Assembly (NCBI RefSeq): GCF_032970905.1
Contig: NZ_JAWJZA010000009.1
Length of the DNA: 64,000 nt
Source: Veillonella absiana
GTDB taxonomy: Bacteria > Bacillota > Negativicutes > Veillonellales > Veillonellaceae
Reading direction: 5' to 3' (one strand)
In this document: piece after piece, positions 37,110 to 46,424 of the stretch
Numbering within the stretch: the first letter of the stretch is position 1
Layout of the letters: every line of letters starts with the position of its first letter
The notes under the pieces: model-generated
The model's input: the letters and a program-made list of their open reading frames with translations, nothing else
What the model was told of the DNA's origin: nothing
Database searches by the model: none
Position numbers and translations under genes: made by a program

Positions 37110-38252
37110 ATGAAATATACAAGAGAACCCTTACAATTACATAATCCTCTAGAGTTTTGGATGAATTTCCCTGGCGCGGAACGCGTGTTCTGGGTGGATC
37201 GCCAAAGTGACCGTGTCGTTGTGGGCGCCGAGCGCTTGACCACGGTGCGGGACGAAGAGGATAGACAAAATTACGAATACGTATTCTATGGGGATACGTT
37301 TTTTGAGACTGTGCGCGATGAAAAATGGCAGGGCCTAGGCGATGAGATGGTAGCATTCCGCCATTACTACATCGTGGAGAATGGAGAGTCCTTTTATTTA
37401 CACGCGGAGGAAGCAAAGACAATAGAGCGATTCGACATTCCTGACGTCCGCCATGATTATCACGAGAGTAGCGACGATTTCGAGGATTGGCAGCAATTAT
37501 TCGGCGCCATCCAACGAGATATTAAATCTGGTCACGTGAAAAAGGTGGTAGGCTCTCGTGAGGCAGAATTCACCTGTGATACAGAGTTCAATGTGCCGAG
37601 TATGTTGAACAAACTAGTGGATAATAACCCGGGTTGCTTTATTTTTGCCTATGAGAAAGATGGTCGTACATTCCTAGGGGCATCCCCGGAAATTCTGGTG
37701 CGTCATCGCGGTAAGGAAATCTTGAGCTATGCCCTAGCAGGCACAGCTCCCAAGGAAGGCGAAGATCGCCGCACTGCCGATGAATTGCTTCACGATCCAA
37801 AGAATCTCTTTGAACATGGCATTGTAACGGATGCTATCGTAGACAATATGAAGGAAATCACCTCCAAGATTACCGTTGGCGAAACGGGCATCATGGAACT
37901 GAAACATCTCTACCATTTGCGCACCACTATTACCGCAGAGGACGATACATTGTCCTTGGTGGAATGGGGCAAGCGCTTGCACCCTACGCCAGCCATGGGC
38001 GGTGAACCTCGTGAACGGGCCTTGCAGATTTTAAAGGACCATGAACGTCATGAACGCGGCATGTATGCAGCGCCATTTGGCTTTATGAAGGACATGGGGG
38101 ATGGTATTCTCGTTGTGGGTATTCGTTCTGCCCTCGTGATAGGTCCTAAACTCTACGCCTATGCGGGCTGTGGCATTGTGGAGCAATCCAACGTGAACGA
38201 GGAATATCGTGAGACTCGTAATAAAATGAAAACTATAGTGGAGGCTCTGTAA
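37110..38252 (+). CDS. menF: Isochorismate synthase
   Basis: Chorismate to isochorismate, entry to menaquinone synthesis. The start ATG at 37110 (GGGACGG upstream) gives 380 aa. The chorismate-binding domain has KVVGSREAEF, FLGASPEILV, the ALAGTAPKEGED loop, HPTPAMGGEPRERAL and YAGCGIVEQSNVNEEYRETR. menD follows after 1 bp. Confidence 0.93.
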   Translation: MKYTREPLQLHNPLEFWMNFPGAERVFWVDRQSDRVVVGAERLTTVRDEEDRQNYEYVFYGDTFFETVRDEKWQGLGDEMVAFRHYYIVENGESFYLHAEEAKTIERFDIPDVRHDYHESSDDFEDWQQLFGAIQRDIKSGHVKKVVGSREAEFTCDTEFNVPSMLNKLVDNNPGCFIFAYEKDGRTFLGASPEILVRHRGKEILSYALAGTAPKEGEDRRTADELLHDPKNLFEHGIVTDAIVDNMKEITSKITVGETGIMELKHLYHLRTTITAEDDTLSLVEWGKRLHPTPAMGGEPRERALQILKDHERHERGMYAAPFGFMKDMGDGILVVGIRSALVIGPKLYAYAGCGIVEQSNVNEEYRETRNKMKTIVEAL

Positions 38253-38253
38253 T

Positions 38254-39912
38254 ATGAATGAATATTTAGCGGCCTTAGTCGATGAATTACACGTACTTGG
38301 TGTACGTGATGCGGTATTTAGTCCTGGTTCAAGATGCACGCCGTTGGCGATGTTGTTCCAAGATTACGGGGCTTACAATACCTATATGAACGTGGATGAG
38401 CGCAGTGCAGGTTTCTTTGCCCTCGGCATTGCCAAGGCGAAACAACAGCCTGTTGTTCTCGTGTGCACCTCCGGGTCTGCCATGACGCATTATTATCCGG
38501 TCCTCATCGAGGCTAAACATAGTGGGGTACCTTTGATTGTGCTCACCGCCGATCGTCCGCCGTCCTTGCAAAACGTGGGGGCGCCACAGACCATTGATCA
38601 ACAAAAATTATTCGGCAATGCCGTCAATTTCTACGAGGAATTGTCCGTGCCAAACGATACGAATTACTACACCTATCCGAGACAGGTGGGGCAGCGTGCC
38701 TTTTTGAAAGCTATGTCTACGAAACCAGGTCCTGTGCACATCAATGTGCCATTAGAGGAACCATTGGTGCCTGAACTCGACGATGTACATTATATGGGCG
38801 GTCAAATAGGACCAAGTTTCCAATTGTTCATAGGCCATATGGCGATGGATAATACAACAGCTCTAGTGCCATATTTACAAGATAAAAAGGTCCTCATTCT
38901 GGCGGGGCCTAATAGTGGTATGAATGCTGCAGACTCTATCGTTCAACTGGCAAAACGTTTGAAAGCGCCGATTTTAGCGGATCCATTATCCAACGTACGT
39001 TGCCTAGACAGTGACTACATTATCGATTCCTACGATGCATTCCTTGCCTCTGATGAGGTGAAACATCAGTTAGCACCAGATTGTGTCATTCAATTGGGCC
39101 AAATGGTAGTATCCAAACGAGTACATCAATTTTTGAGCACCCTCAACGGAGTGGATTATATCCAGGTTGATCCTAATGGGGATTACCGCAATTCTACATT
39201 ATCTACCACGATCCACGTTCAAGCCCATATTGAAAGCTTCGTAAACCAAGTGGAGATTGTAAACCAAGATGTGACTTATTCTGAGGATTGGGTACAGTAT
39301 AATCGTCAAGCCCGAGAACTATTGAATCGTGTCATTAATGAGGAAACCCTATTCGAAGGCAAGATTGTGACTTTATTACAAGACAACCTACCAACAGGTG
39401 CTCAGATTGTGACGGCTAATAGCATGTCCATTCGCGATATGGATTATTTCTGGCGCAGTGGTGTATCTGATGCGGTTGTGTATGGTAATCGAGGCACGAA
39501 CGGTATTGATGGAACTATTTCCACAGCCCTTGGTGTGAGTACGACTGGAAAACCGACTGTTTTGTTGACAGGCGATTTATCGTTCTTTCACGATATGAAT
39601 GGCCTAGCCATGGGGAAAACGCATGGCCTCAATTTGACGATTGTGGTCAATAATAATGATGGTGGCGGTATTTTTGAATACCTACCACAAAAGGGAACGA
39701 CCTATTTTAATTACTTGTTCAGTACAGAGCAAGGCCTTGATTATAGTGGGTTAGAAACACTCTATGGTATTACGTACCATCGGATTGCTAGCTATGACGA
39801 ATTTACTGAGGCACTCAGCTCTAGTTTACAAAGGTCGGGCATCCAAATCATTGAGGTGCCAACGAACAAGGAATTGAGTCGTCAATTGCACAAGAAATAT
39901 TTAAATCCATAG
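38254..39912 (+). CDS. menD: SEPHCHC synthase
   Basis: Thiamine-diphosphate enzyme joining isochorismate with 2-oxoglutarate. 552 aa. The N-terminal VFSPGSRCTPLAMLF and the catalytic Glu region VDERSAGFFALG are visible; the C-terminal ThDP motif is GDLSFFHDMNGLAM with NNNDGGGIFEYLP. Immediately follows menF. Confidence 0.95.
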   Translation: MNEYLAALVDELHVLGVRDAVFSPGSRCTPLAMLFQDYGAYNTYMNVDERSAGFFALGIAKAKQQPVVLVCTSGSAMTHYYPVLIEAKHSGVPLIVLTADRPPSLQNVGAPQTIDQQKLFGNAVNFYEELSVPNDTNYYTYPRQVGQRAFLKAMSTKPGPVHINVPLEEPLVPELDDVHYMGGQIGPSFQLFIGHMAMDNTTALVPYLQDKKVLILAGPNSGMNAADSIVQLAKRLKAPILADPLSNVRCLDSDYIIDSYDAFLASDEVKHQLAPDCVIQLGQMVVSKRVHQFLSTLNGVDYIQVDPNGDYRNSTLSTTIHVQAHIESFVNQVEIVNQDVTYSEDWVQYNRQARELLNRVINEETLFEGKIVTLLQDNLPTGAQIVTANSMSIRDMDYFWRSGVSDAVVYGNRGTNGIDGTISTALGVSTTGKPTVLLTGDLSFFHDMNGLAMGKTHGLNLTIVVNNNDGGGIFEYLPQKGTTYFNYLFSTEQGLDYSGLETLYGITYHRIASYDEFTEALSSSLQRSGIQIIEVPTNKELSRQLHKKYLNP

Positions 39913-39953
39913 TTAGTGGATTATTTTCATATAGTGTTGTATTAGGAGGGTTC

Positions 39954-40814
39954 ATGAAGCAGAAATATACTACCTGTGTCATTATGGATCCAGAGATGGC
40001 TGTTTATAAAAACTCCATGCGCATTACGGTGGGGGATTGCACCTATGGTGTCAGCGTTATAGGCGATGGCGAACCTATTGTGTGTTTTCACGGATTTTCT
40101 GAATCTGGGAATACTTGGGACAATGTGAAACTGGTAAATCACGCGATGTATCGCATCGATTGTATTGGACATGGTCAATCGGACAAACCAAGGCCATTAG
40201 AACCCTACACAATTCCTGCGATGCTCGAAGATATGCATACGGTCATCAATTTGGCGGTAGGCGACAAGTACGCCTTGATGGGGTATTCCATGGGTGCTCG
40301 TTTGGCACTGCTCTATGCATTGCAATATGGGGATGAGGTACAGGCCCTCGTTCTTGAAAGTGGCTCTGTGGGCATCGCTGATGAAACAGAACGTCAGGCC
40401 CGCGTTGATTCAGATGAGGCCTTGGCGCAGAATATTGAGTCCCTCGACAGCGCGTGGTTTGCTAATATGTGGGCGAATGTGTCTATTTTTGCTTCCCAAC
40501 AGTCCCTTCCAGATGCGGTGAAAGCAAAAATTCAGGCTCGTCGTCAGCATAATCAGGTGCACGCCCTAGCAAATACCTTGCGTGGTTCTGGACAGGGAAT
40601 TATGCCTTATGTAGGTGATGAACTACATCGTTTGCCATGTCGGACATTATATGTGAGTGGTTCTCTTGATACTAAATACGATGGCATTCGCCAATCCGTA
40701 TTTGAAGGACAACCAAACGTGACTACCCACTGTATTGAAGGGGCGGGGCATAATACCCATATAGAACAACCTGAGGAGTTTTCCAAGGTGGTTCTCGATT
40801 TTTTACGCGATTAA
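39954..40814 (+). CDS. menH: SHCHC synthase, alpha/beta hydrolase
   Basis: Removes pyruvate from SEPHCHC. 286 aa. Oxyanion region CFHGFSESGNTWD, nucleophile elbow MGYSMGARLAL (Ser), catalytic His in EGAGHNTHIEQPEEFSKVVL. AGGAGGG precedes the ATG. A small N-terminal extension (MKQKYTTCVIMDPEMA) is longer than in E. coli MenH. The function is supported by cluster position. Confidence 0.88.
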   Translation: MKQKYTTCVIMDPEMAVYKNSMRITVGDCTYGVSVIGDGEPIVCFHGFSESGNTWDNVKLVNHAMYRIDCIGHGQSDKPRPLEPYTIPAMLEDMHTVINLAVGDKYALMGYSMGARLALLYALQYGDEVQALVLESGSVGIADETERQARVDSDEALAQNIESLDSAWFANMWANVSIFASQQSLPDAVKAKIQARRQHNQVHALANTLRGSGQGIMPYVGDELHRLPCRTLYVSGSLDTKYDGIRQSVFEGQPNVTTHCIEGAGHNTHIEQPEEFSKVVLDFLRD

Positions 40815-40908
40815 TATAGCGGCGTATTAAAAATTATATTGTCTGCTTGCTTATTTTGTGGCATAAGATTAGGAAACGTTGAAATTTTGTGGGTAATCCG
40901 CGATTTTC

Positions 40909-40938
40909 TTGCTAGTTAGTAGCAATTTTCAGTATAAT
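40909..40938 (+). promoter_or_regulatory. Possible internal promoter before menB
   Basis: TTGCTA (40909-40914), an 18-nt spacer, TATAAT (40933-40938), in the 243-bp gap between menH and menB. Confidence 0.5.
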
Positions 40939-41057
40939 AGACAAAGAGTATGCTATGAAATGGTTCATGTTGCTAAGCCTAGATGTCAGCGGGTGGACCT
41001 TTCACAAAGCAAACACGAAAGAAAATGAGCTTTCATACTAATCATAAAGGAGATACT

Positions 41058-41900
41058 ATGAGCAAATTTGATTGGAAAGTACTAAATCGTAATTACGAAG
41101 ACGTAATTTACGAAACATATAATGGGATTGCGAAAATTACCATTAATCGTCCAGAGGTGCGCAATGCATTTCGCCCTAAAACTGTTATGGAATTAATCGA
41201 CGCATTTTCCGTGGCTCGTGATGATGCAGAGGTAGGCGTTATCGTGTTGACTGGCGCTAACCATGGCCAAGGAGAAGACAAAGAAGCGTTCTGTTCCGGT
41301 GGTGACCAACGCGTTCGTGGCAATGGTGGTTACGTAGGTGAAGATAACATTCCTCGTTTAAACGTTCTTGATTTGCAACATTTGATTCGTATCACACCAA
41401 AACCAGTTATCGCTATGGTTAATGGCTATGCTATCGGCGGTGGTCATGTATTGCACATCGTATGTGATTTGACAATCGCTTCTGAAAATGCGAAATTCGG
41501 TCAAACTGGTCCTCGCGTAGGTTCCTTCGACGCTGGTTATGGTGCAGGTTACTTGGCGCGCATGATCGGTCACAAACGCGCTCGCGAAGTATGGTTCTTG
41601 TGCCGTCAATACACAGCTGCGCAAGCGTACGAAATGGGCATGGTTAACACTGTGGTTCCATTCGACAAATTGGAAGAAGAAACTGTACAATGGTGCGAAG
41701 AAATTCTTCAATTGTCCCCAATGGCACTTCGTATGTTGAAAGCATCCTTCAATGCTGATACAGATGGTTTGGCAGGTTTACAACAATTCGCTGGTGATGC
41801 GACATTGATGTACTACACAACTGACGAAGCAAAAGAAGGTCGCGATGCCTTCAAAGAAAAACGTAAACCAGATTTCAAACAATTCCCTAAATTCCCTTAA
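41058..41900 (+). CDS. menB: 1,4-dihydroxy-2-naphthoyl-CoA synthase
   Basis: Crotonase-fold enzyme cyclising OSB-CoA. Start ATG at 41058 after AAAGGAG; 280 aa. VRNAFRPKTVMEL, CSGGDQRVRGNGGY, GYAIGGGHVLHIVCDLTIAS and TGPRVGSFDAGYG are diagnostic of MenB. Confidence 0.96.
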   Translation: MSKFDWKVLNRNYEDVIYETYNGIAKITINRPEVRNAFRPKTVMELIDAFSVARDDAEVGVIVLTGANHGQGEDKEAFCSGGDQRVRGNGGYVGEDNIPRLNVLDLQHLIRITPKPVIAMVNGYAIGGGHVLHIVCDLTIASENAKFGQTGPRVGSFDAGYGAGYLARMIGHKRAREVWFLCRQYTAAQAYEMGMVNTVVPFDKLEEETVQWCEEILQLSPMALRMLKASFNADTDGLAGLQQFAGDATLMYYTTDEAKEGRDAFKEKRKPDFKQFPKFP

Positions 41901-41921
41901 TCGGTTATCGAGGACATTGTC

Positions 41922-43463
41922 ATGGAATGGTTACAGAAACATTTTTTAGAACAACCGAATAAACGTTTTCTTGACGACCAGACCTTTGGTGACGTGTATA
42001 AACAAGTGCAAACCGTGGCGGACTCTTTGTCCTCTGCGGTTTCTGCCGTTTCTCGGGTCGCTTTGTTGTCGGATAACTCAGTTACTATGGCGGTGTATTT
42101 GTTGGCGCTCATGCTCCTTCACAAGGAGGTGTTACTCCTCAATGTGCACCTTACGCCGGCGGAAATTCGTAATCAATTAGACGAGCTGGACGTGCATACG
42201 GTGGTCGTTTCTGGTGAAAGACTGGAACAGCTAAGAAACGGGGAGCGTTGCAATGGTGTAGAACATCTGAGCGGGATAGGGCAGGTTATCGTCTTTGATG
42301 AGGCGTCCATTCATTCAGCAGACTCTGCGAATCTTGATGTAGATAGATTCGATTGGCATTTCAACGATTCCGACATCGCAGCCATCATGAATACCAGTGC
42401 CACAACGGGAAAATTTAAATCCGTTCCCCTCCGTTGGGGACAAATTCGCGCACATGTAGAGGCATCGGCCCAGACATTGGGCGTTACGCCTGATGATACT
42501 TGGCTCATGGTATTGCCATTATTCCACGTTAGCGGATTATCCATTTTGATGCGCAGTCTCTATAATGGGACGGCGGTGCGAATGATGGAAAAACTAGACC
42601 GGCAGGAACTGGTGAGACTCGTCAATGATCAAGAAATCAATATGGTATCCCTCGTGCCGACCATCCTAAAGGATGTGGTGGGTGATATTGCAACCCATCG
42701 AATGCGTGTAATCCTATTGGGCGGTGAATTTATTCCTATGCCTCTCGTTGAGGCGTGCCGTGAGAAATCCTTGCCGATTTACAAGACCTACGGCATGACG
42801 GAAACTTTCAGCCAAAGCGTGACGTTCTCCATATTAGACTATCCTGATAAAATCGAATCCGTGGGCAAGCCATTGCCGGGGATGACCGTGAATATTGTAA
42901 ATCCTGATGTGGATGGGGTAGGCGAAATCCATTTGACTGGGCCTATGTTGATGGATGGTTATCTAAACAAAGAACCGATTCGCGGTGATTTTAACACGGA
43001 CGATATCGGTTATGTGGACGAAGATGGCTATGTATATATTTTGAATCGTCGCAAGGACATCATCATATCTGGTGGTGAAAATATTTACCCTAAGGAAATT
43101 GAGGATTTACTCTACACATTGCCGTATGTGAAAGAATGTGCCGTGGTGCCTGTGGCCGATGAAAAATGGGGACAGGTGCCAGCGCTATTTGTGGCGGTTG
43201 ATAAGACCCATTCTGAACTTTCACAAGATAAAAATGTAGGAAATACAGGAAAACTTACCCAAGAAGCGCTTGTAAAGCAGGAATTGAGCTGTTTTTTGTC
43301 GAATCATTTAGCTAGGTACAAAATACCAAAATACATTACGATTTTGGATTCATTACCAAGAAACGGAACAGGAAAAATTTTGCGAAAGGACTTGCAGATA
43401 TATGCTGAGTCGCGATACATACATGTGGTAGGAGGCTCTAACGATGTTGGTAGTAGCGATTGA
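41922..43463 (+). CDS. menE: o-Succinylbenzoate-CoA ligase
   Basis: ANL-superfamily ligase activating OSB. 513 aa. The phosphate-binding loop is degenerate (MNTSATTGKFKSVPL). YKTYGMTETFSQSVTF, DDIGYVDEDGYVYILNRRKD (A8 hinge) and the PRNGTGKILRK lysine are present. An insertion of about 25 residues (DKTHSELSQDKNVGNTGK) lies before the last helix. Twenty-one bp after menB. Confidence 0.94.
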   Translation: MEWLQKHFLEQPNKRFLDDQTFGDVYKQVQTVADSLSSAVSAVSRVALLSDNSVTMAVYLLALMLLHKEVLLLNVHLTPAEIRNQLDELDVHTVVVSGERLEQLRNGERCNGVEHLSGIGQVIVFDEASIHSADSANLDVDRFDWHFNDSDIAAIMNTSATTGKFKSVPLRWGQIRAHVEASAQTLGVTPDDTWLMVLPLFHVSGLSILMRSLYNGTAVRMMEKLDRQELVRLVNDQEINMVSLVPTILKDVVGDIATHRMRVILLGGEFIPMPLVEACREKSLPIYKTYGMTETFSQSVTFSILDYPDKIESVGKPLPGMTVNIVNPDVDGVGEIHLTGPMLMDGYLNKEPIRGDFNTDDIGYVDEDGYVYILNRRKDIIISGGENIYPKEIEDLLYTLPYVKECAVVPVADEKWGQVPALFVAVDKTHSELSQDKNVGNTGKLTQEALVKQELSCFLSNHLARYKIPKYITILDSLPRNGTGKILRKDLQIYAESRYIHVVGGSNDVGSSD

Positions 43464-43484
43464 CTAGGTAGATGAGGAGGACCT

Positions 43485-44696
43485 ATGCAAGATTCATTGT
43501 TGGTGAAACGCATCACCTTGCATCGGGTAAATATACCTTTACAATTTACATTTAAAACGGCGCGGGGAACCGTGCAAAACAGGGAAACCATTATTATTGA
43601 AATGGAAAATGAAGATGGCCAAAAGGGCTATGGCGAATGCGTGGCCTTTGCGGATCCATTCTATACGGATGAAACGGTGGATTTGGCATGGCATCGTTTG
43701 GTGCATCATTATGGGCCAGCTATGTTGTCGGCGCAAATTGAACGGGCCAAGGAAATCCATGATATTGCCGACTTTGTGCACGCGGCGCTAGGAATGATGG
43801 CCTCTGAGCGGGCTGGTTCTGAATCAGAATATCAGCACATCCATTCGCCGATGGCGGTGGCGGGCCTTGAAAATGCACTCCTGAATTTGGAATGCACTGT
43901 GAAAGGTCAAAATACCGTGGAATACGTGATGGGTGAAAGTCTCCAAGACACTATCCCTTGTGGTGTAGCTATTGGAGATATTCCTATGGACACCTTGATT
44001 GATGTGGTGAGAACTCATGTAGAACAAGGCTGCCAACGTATCAAGCTAAAGATAAAACCAGAGGATGGCTATGAACGAACGAAACTCGTGCGTGCGGCCT
44101 TCCCAAATATTACCCTCGCTGTGGATGCGAACCGTAGTTATAGCTTTGCTCAAATTGATGACGTGGCTTTGTTGAATGACTTCAATTTGGCTTGTATCGA
44201 GGAACCCTTCGATGTGTCATCGGTGCAAACCCTAGCACTCCTAAAACAAGAGACTTTGAGCAAAGGCTTGTGGTCTATAACAACGCCAATTTGTCTCGAT
44301 GAAAGCATTCTAACCTTCGAAGATTTAGAGTATGCCGTACGGCATGATCTCATCGATGTATTGAATATTAAAATTGGTCGTTTAGGTGGATTATATCCAG
44401 TGAAACGAATCATTGACTATTGTCGTGATAATGACATTAAATTCTGGATTGGCAGCATGGTGGAAACTGGCGTTTCTAAAATGCTCCACGTTCAATTAGC
44501 GGCCCTAGCAGATACATATATGGCTGGTGATTTATCGGATTCAAAACGCTATTTTGAAGATGATTTGATCGTGCCAGATATTACTTTCACAGATGGGCAG
44601 ATGACAGTACCGAAAGGGCCAGGCCTCGGCGTTGAGGTGCGACCGGACGTGTTGAGCCGATATGCGGTGGAGACAGTGGTGATTGAGACATTATAA
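43485..44696 (+). CDS. menC: o-Succinylbenzoate synthase
   Basis: Enolase-superfamily dehydratase, 403 aa. The catalytic Lys is in RIKLKIKPEDG, metal ligands in LAVDANRSY, CIEEPFD and CLDESI, and the second Lys in LNIKIGRLGGLYPVK. GAGGAGG upstream. An insertion at about 104-124 (ASERAGSESEYQHIHSP) precedes the barrel. Confidence 0.94.
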   Translation: MQDSLLVKRITLHRVNIPLQFTFKTARGTVQNRETIIIEMENEDGQKGYGECVAFADPFYTDETVDLAWHRLVHHYGPAMLSAQIERAKEIHDIADFVHAALGMMASERAGSESEYQHIHSPMAVAGLENALLNLECTVKGQNTVEYVMGESLQDTIPCGVAIGDIPMDTLIDVVRTHVEQGCQRIKLKIKPEDGYERTKLVRAAFPNITLAVDANRSYSFAQIDDVALLNDFNLACIEEPFDVSSVQTLALLKQETLSKGLWSITTPICLDESILTFEDLEYAVRHDLIDVLNIKIGRLGGLYPVKRIIDYCRDNDIKFWIGSMVETGVSKMLHVQLAALADTYMAGDLSDSKRYFEDDLIVPDITFTDGQMTVPKGPGLGVEVRPDVLSRYAVETVVIETL

Positions 44697-44801
44697 ATTA
44701 GTTCTACATTAGTAGCGTAGAGAGCGATTATAAGGTCGACCAAAAGGCTATTACAAGAGTGATTTCATATATTGAAATCGTTATAAAACATAAGGAAACA
44801 T

Positions 44802-45290
44802 ATGACAGATACAAAAGATACAAACGTTGTGCATGCAACGCAAGCAGAAATTGATGCACGCATGGCAGAGAAAATTCAAAAGGCTCCTAAACGCGAGGAA
44901 GGAACATTATATTCCTGTCTCGATTTTACTGATCCAGTGATTGTAGGTAATACATTTACGAGCAAAATGAAGCTTGGTAAATTTCATGCTCAGCCATTTG
45001 GTTGGTTGAATGGGGGAGCTACATTGGCCTATGCAGAGAATTTATCTGGATGGGTATCCTATTTATTATTGCCGGAAGGTAAATACGCAGTAGGCCAAAA
45101 TATTACGGCTCAACATTTGCGTCCTACCAAGGCAGAAGGTTATTTACATGCATCTGGTGAAATGGTCCTTGTTGGCCGTAATAGCCATGTGTTCAATATT
45201 AAATTTACCAATGATGAGGGAAAATTAATTTCCTTGATTGCTGTTACGGGCATCGTGGTGGATGTAAATCGCGATCAAGAGCAGAAGTAA
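44802..45290 (+). CDS. Hotdog-fold thioesterase, probable DHNA-CoA hydrolase
   Basis: PaaI/MenI-like thioesterase, 162 aa, likely releasing DHNA from CoA for the menaquinone pathway. The core QPFGWLNGGATLAYAENL matches the family's FG-x-L-H-GG-A-x-x-x-x-AE motif, with Asn where His is usual, while the catalytic Glu is kept. It has an N-terminal extension of about 40 residues. A 105-bp gap separates it from menC, so co-transcription is likely but not certain. Confidence 0.75.
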   Translation: MTDTKDTNVVHATQAEIDARMAEKIQKAPKREEGTLYSCLDFTDPVIVGNTFTSKMKLGKFHAQPFGWLNGGATLAYAENLSGWVSYLLLPEGKYAVGQNITAQHLRPTKAEGYLHASGEMVLVGRNSHVFNIKFTNDEGKLISLIAVTGIVVDVNRDQEQK

Positions 45291-45483
45291 AATTTAGAAC
45301 GATTTAGTGCATAAAAATGCTTAGAAATTAAATGAATTAGTCAACTAATGAATATTCATGATATAGTTAAAATAATACGTAGTGAAAATAGCTTTCATAA
45401 GATGTGATTCACAGGAAATCATTTGTAAAAGTGACTTTCACAAGAGCGAGAGATATAATAATTTAGCGTATAGGAGGGATTTA

Positions 45484-45834
45484 ATGAGTACGGAAATCGA
45501 TATTCGCGAGACCGCTGAGCGGACACTAGAAGAATATTTAGCAAGTAGTTGTATCCCGAAAGAGCTATGGACAAACATTACGAAATGGCTAGGAGATACA
45601 CAATTAGCAGATATGTATTTAGCGCCTGAGGATGCCATTGGTGCTTGGTGGGGCGCTCAAGAGGCTGAAAAGATGGGATATCTCATCAATTTTGGTAAAT
45701 CTTGTTGTATTCCATCCCATTGGTGCCCAACTGGGGACGATTGGAAAATGGCTCAAGCTAATGCAAAACTTGGTTTTGTTGGCGATTGGCAAACACTCAT
45801 TGATAACGATGCATTGATTAAAATTGAAAACTAA
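45484..45834 (+). CDS. Hypothetical protein, 116 aa
   Basis: Start ATG at 45484 after TAGGAGGG. Acidic and soluble, with Trp and Cys clusters (IGAWWGAQEAEKMGYLINFG, SCCIPSHWCPTGDDWKMA). No family recognised. Followed directly by a terminator, so monocistronic. Confidence 0.7.
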   Translation: MSTEIDIRETAERTLEEYLASSCIPKELWTNITKWLGDTQLADMYLAPEDAIGAWWGAQEAEKMGYLINFGKSCCIPSHWCPTGDDWKMAQANAKLGFVGDWQTLIDNDALIKIEN

Positions 45835-45835
45835 T

Positions 45836-45875
45836 AAAAAATCCTATCCGCATTTTACTGTGTAGATAGGATTTT
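45836..45875 (+). terminator. Rho-independent terminator
   Basis: AAAAATCCTATC with GATAGGATTTTT and a 15-nt loop, right after the preceding stop. Confidence 0.9.
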
Positions 45876-45938
45876 TGCATGCTATAATGAAAGTACGAAT
45901 ATGAGCGGGAATTAAAATGGAGGAGAGGAGTCTGAGCA

Positions 45939-46085
45939 ATGAAAAAACTAGAAAATACACACAAGACTGGACGGGCAATCGTAACTAGTGAAACTAGTAG
46001 TGAGATAGCGGCTAAATTAAAAGAGATATCGGCGACATTAATTAAAGAACGATATGACCTTTATAAGAGGCTAGAAAACAAATGA
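45939..46085 (+). CDS. Probable antitoxin of a Doc-type toxin
   Basis: 48 aa, MKKLENTHKTGRAIVTSETS and then helical (EIAAKLKEISATLIKERYDL). Preceded by GGAGAGGAG. Its stop overlaps the start of the Doc remnant (ATGA), the usual antitoxin-toxin arrangement; small proteins with a TGR-x-IVTSE start often sit before Doc genes. The antitoxin role is inferred from position and style. Confidence 0.6.
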   Translation: MKKLENTHKTGRAIVTSETSSEIAAKLKEISATLIKERYDLYKRLENK

Positions 46086-46370
46086 ATACGGAGTTTATTC
46101 AACTAGTATTGGCGGATATTCTTGAATTCCACAAAGATTTAGAAGTTGCTTTTGTGTTATGGGCTAGTGAAAAATCACGCCTTTGTGGATGGAAACAAAC
46201 GTACAGCGCTTCATTCAATGCTGGCGTTCCTGTTGATTAATGACTGTCAGGTAGTAGCCACAGATGATGAACTAGAAACCTTTATCATCGGCATCGCCTC
46301 AAGTAACCTCAATCCGCCAGATATCGTTCAGTGGCTCAAAATCCACACGGCTAATATTAATTTCGCTTAA
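46082..46370 (+). pseudogene. Doc (death-on-curing) toxin, internal deletion and frameshift
   Basis: Doc/Fic proteins add phosphate or AMP to targets such as EF-Tu. The N-terminus (MNTEFIQLVLADILEFHKDL) overlaps the antitoxin stop. The Fic core YGLVKNHAFVDGNKRTAL is in another frame (46146 onward), running to the end TANINFA. About 35-40 residues between (the usual HGIRDEGLLESAL region) are missing. The catalytic Fic motif is HAFVDGNKRT. As read, no active toxin is made; the intact antitoxin remains. Confidence 0.75.
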
Positions 46371-46424
46371 TCACATTGATTTATCTTAAAGAAATCGTAA
46401 TCAACCCTTAGGAGGCTTCATCCT

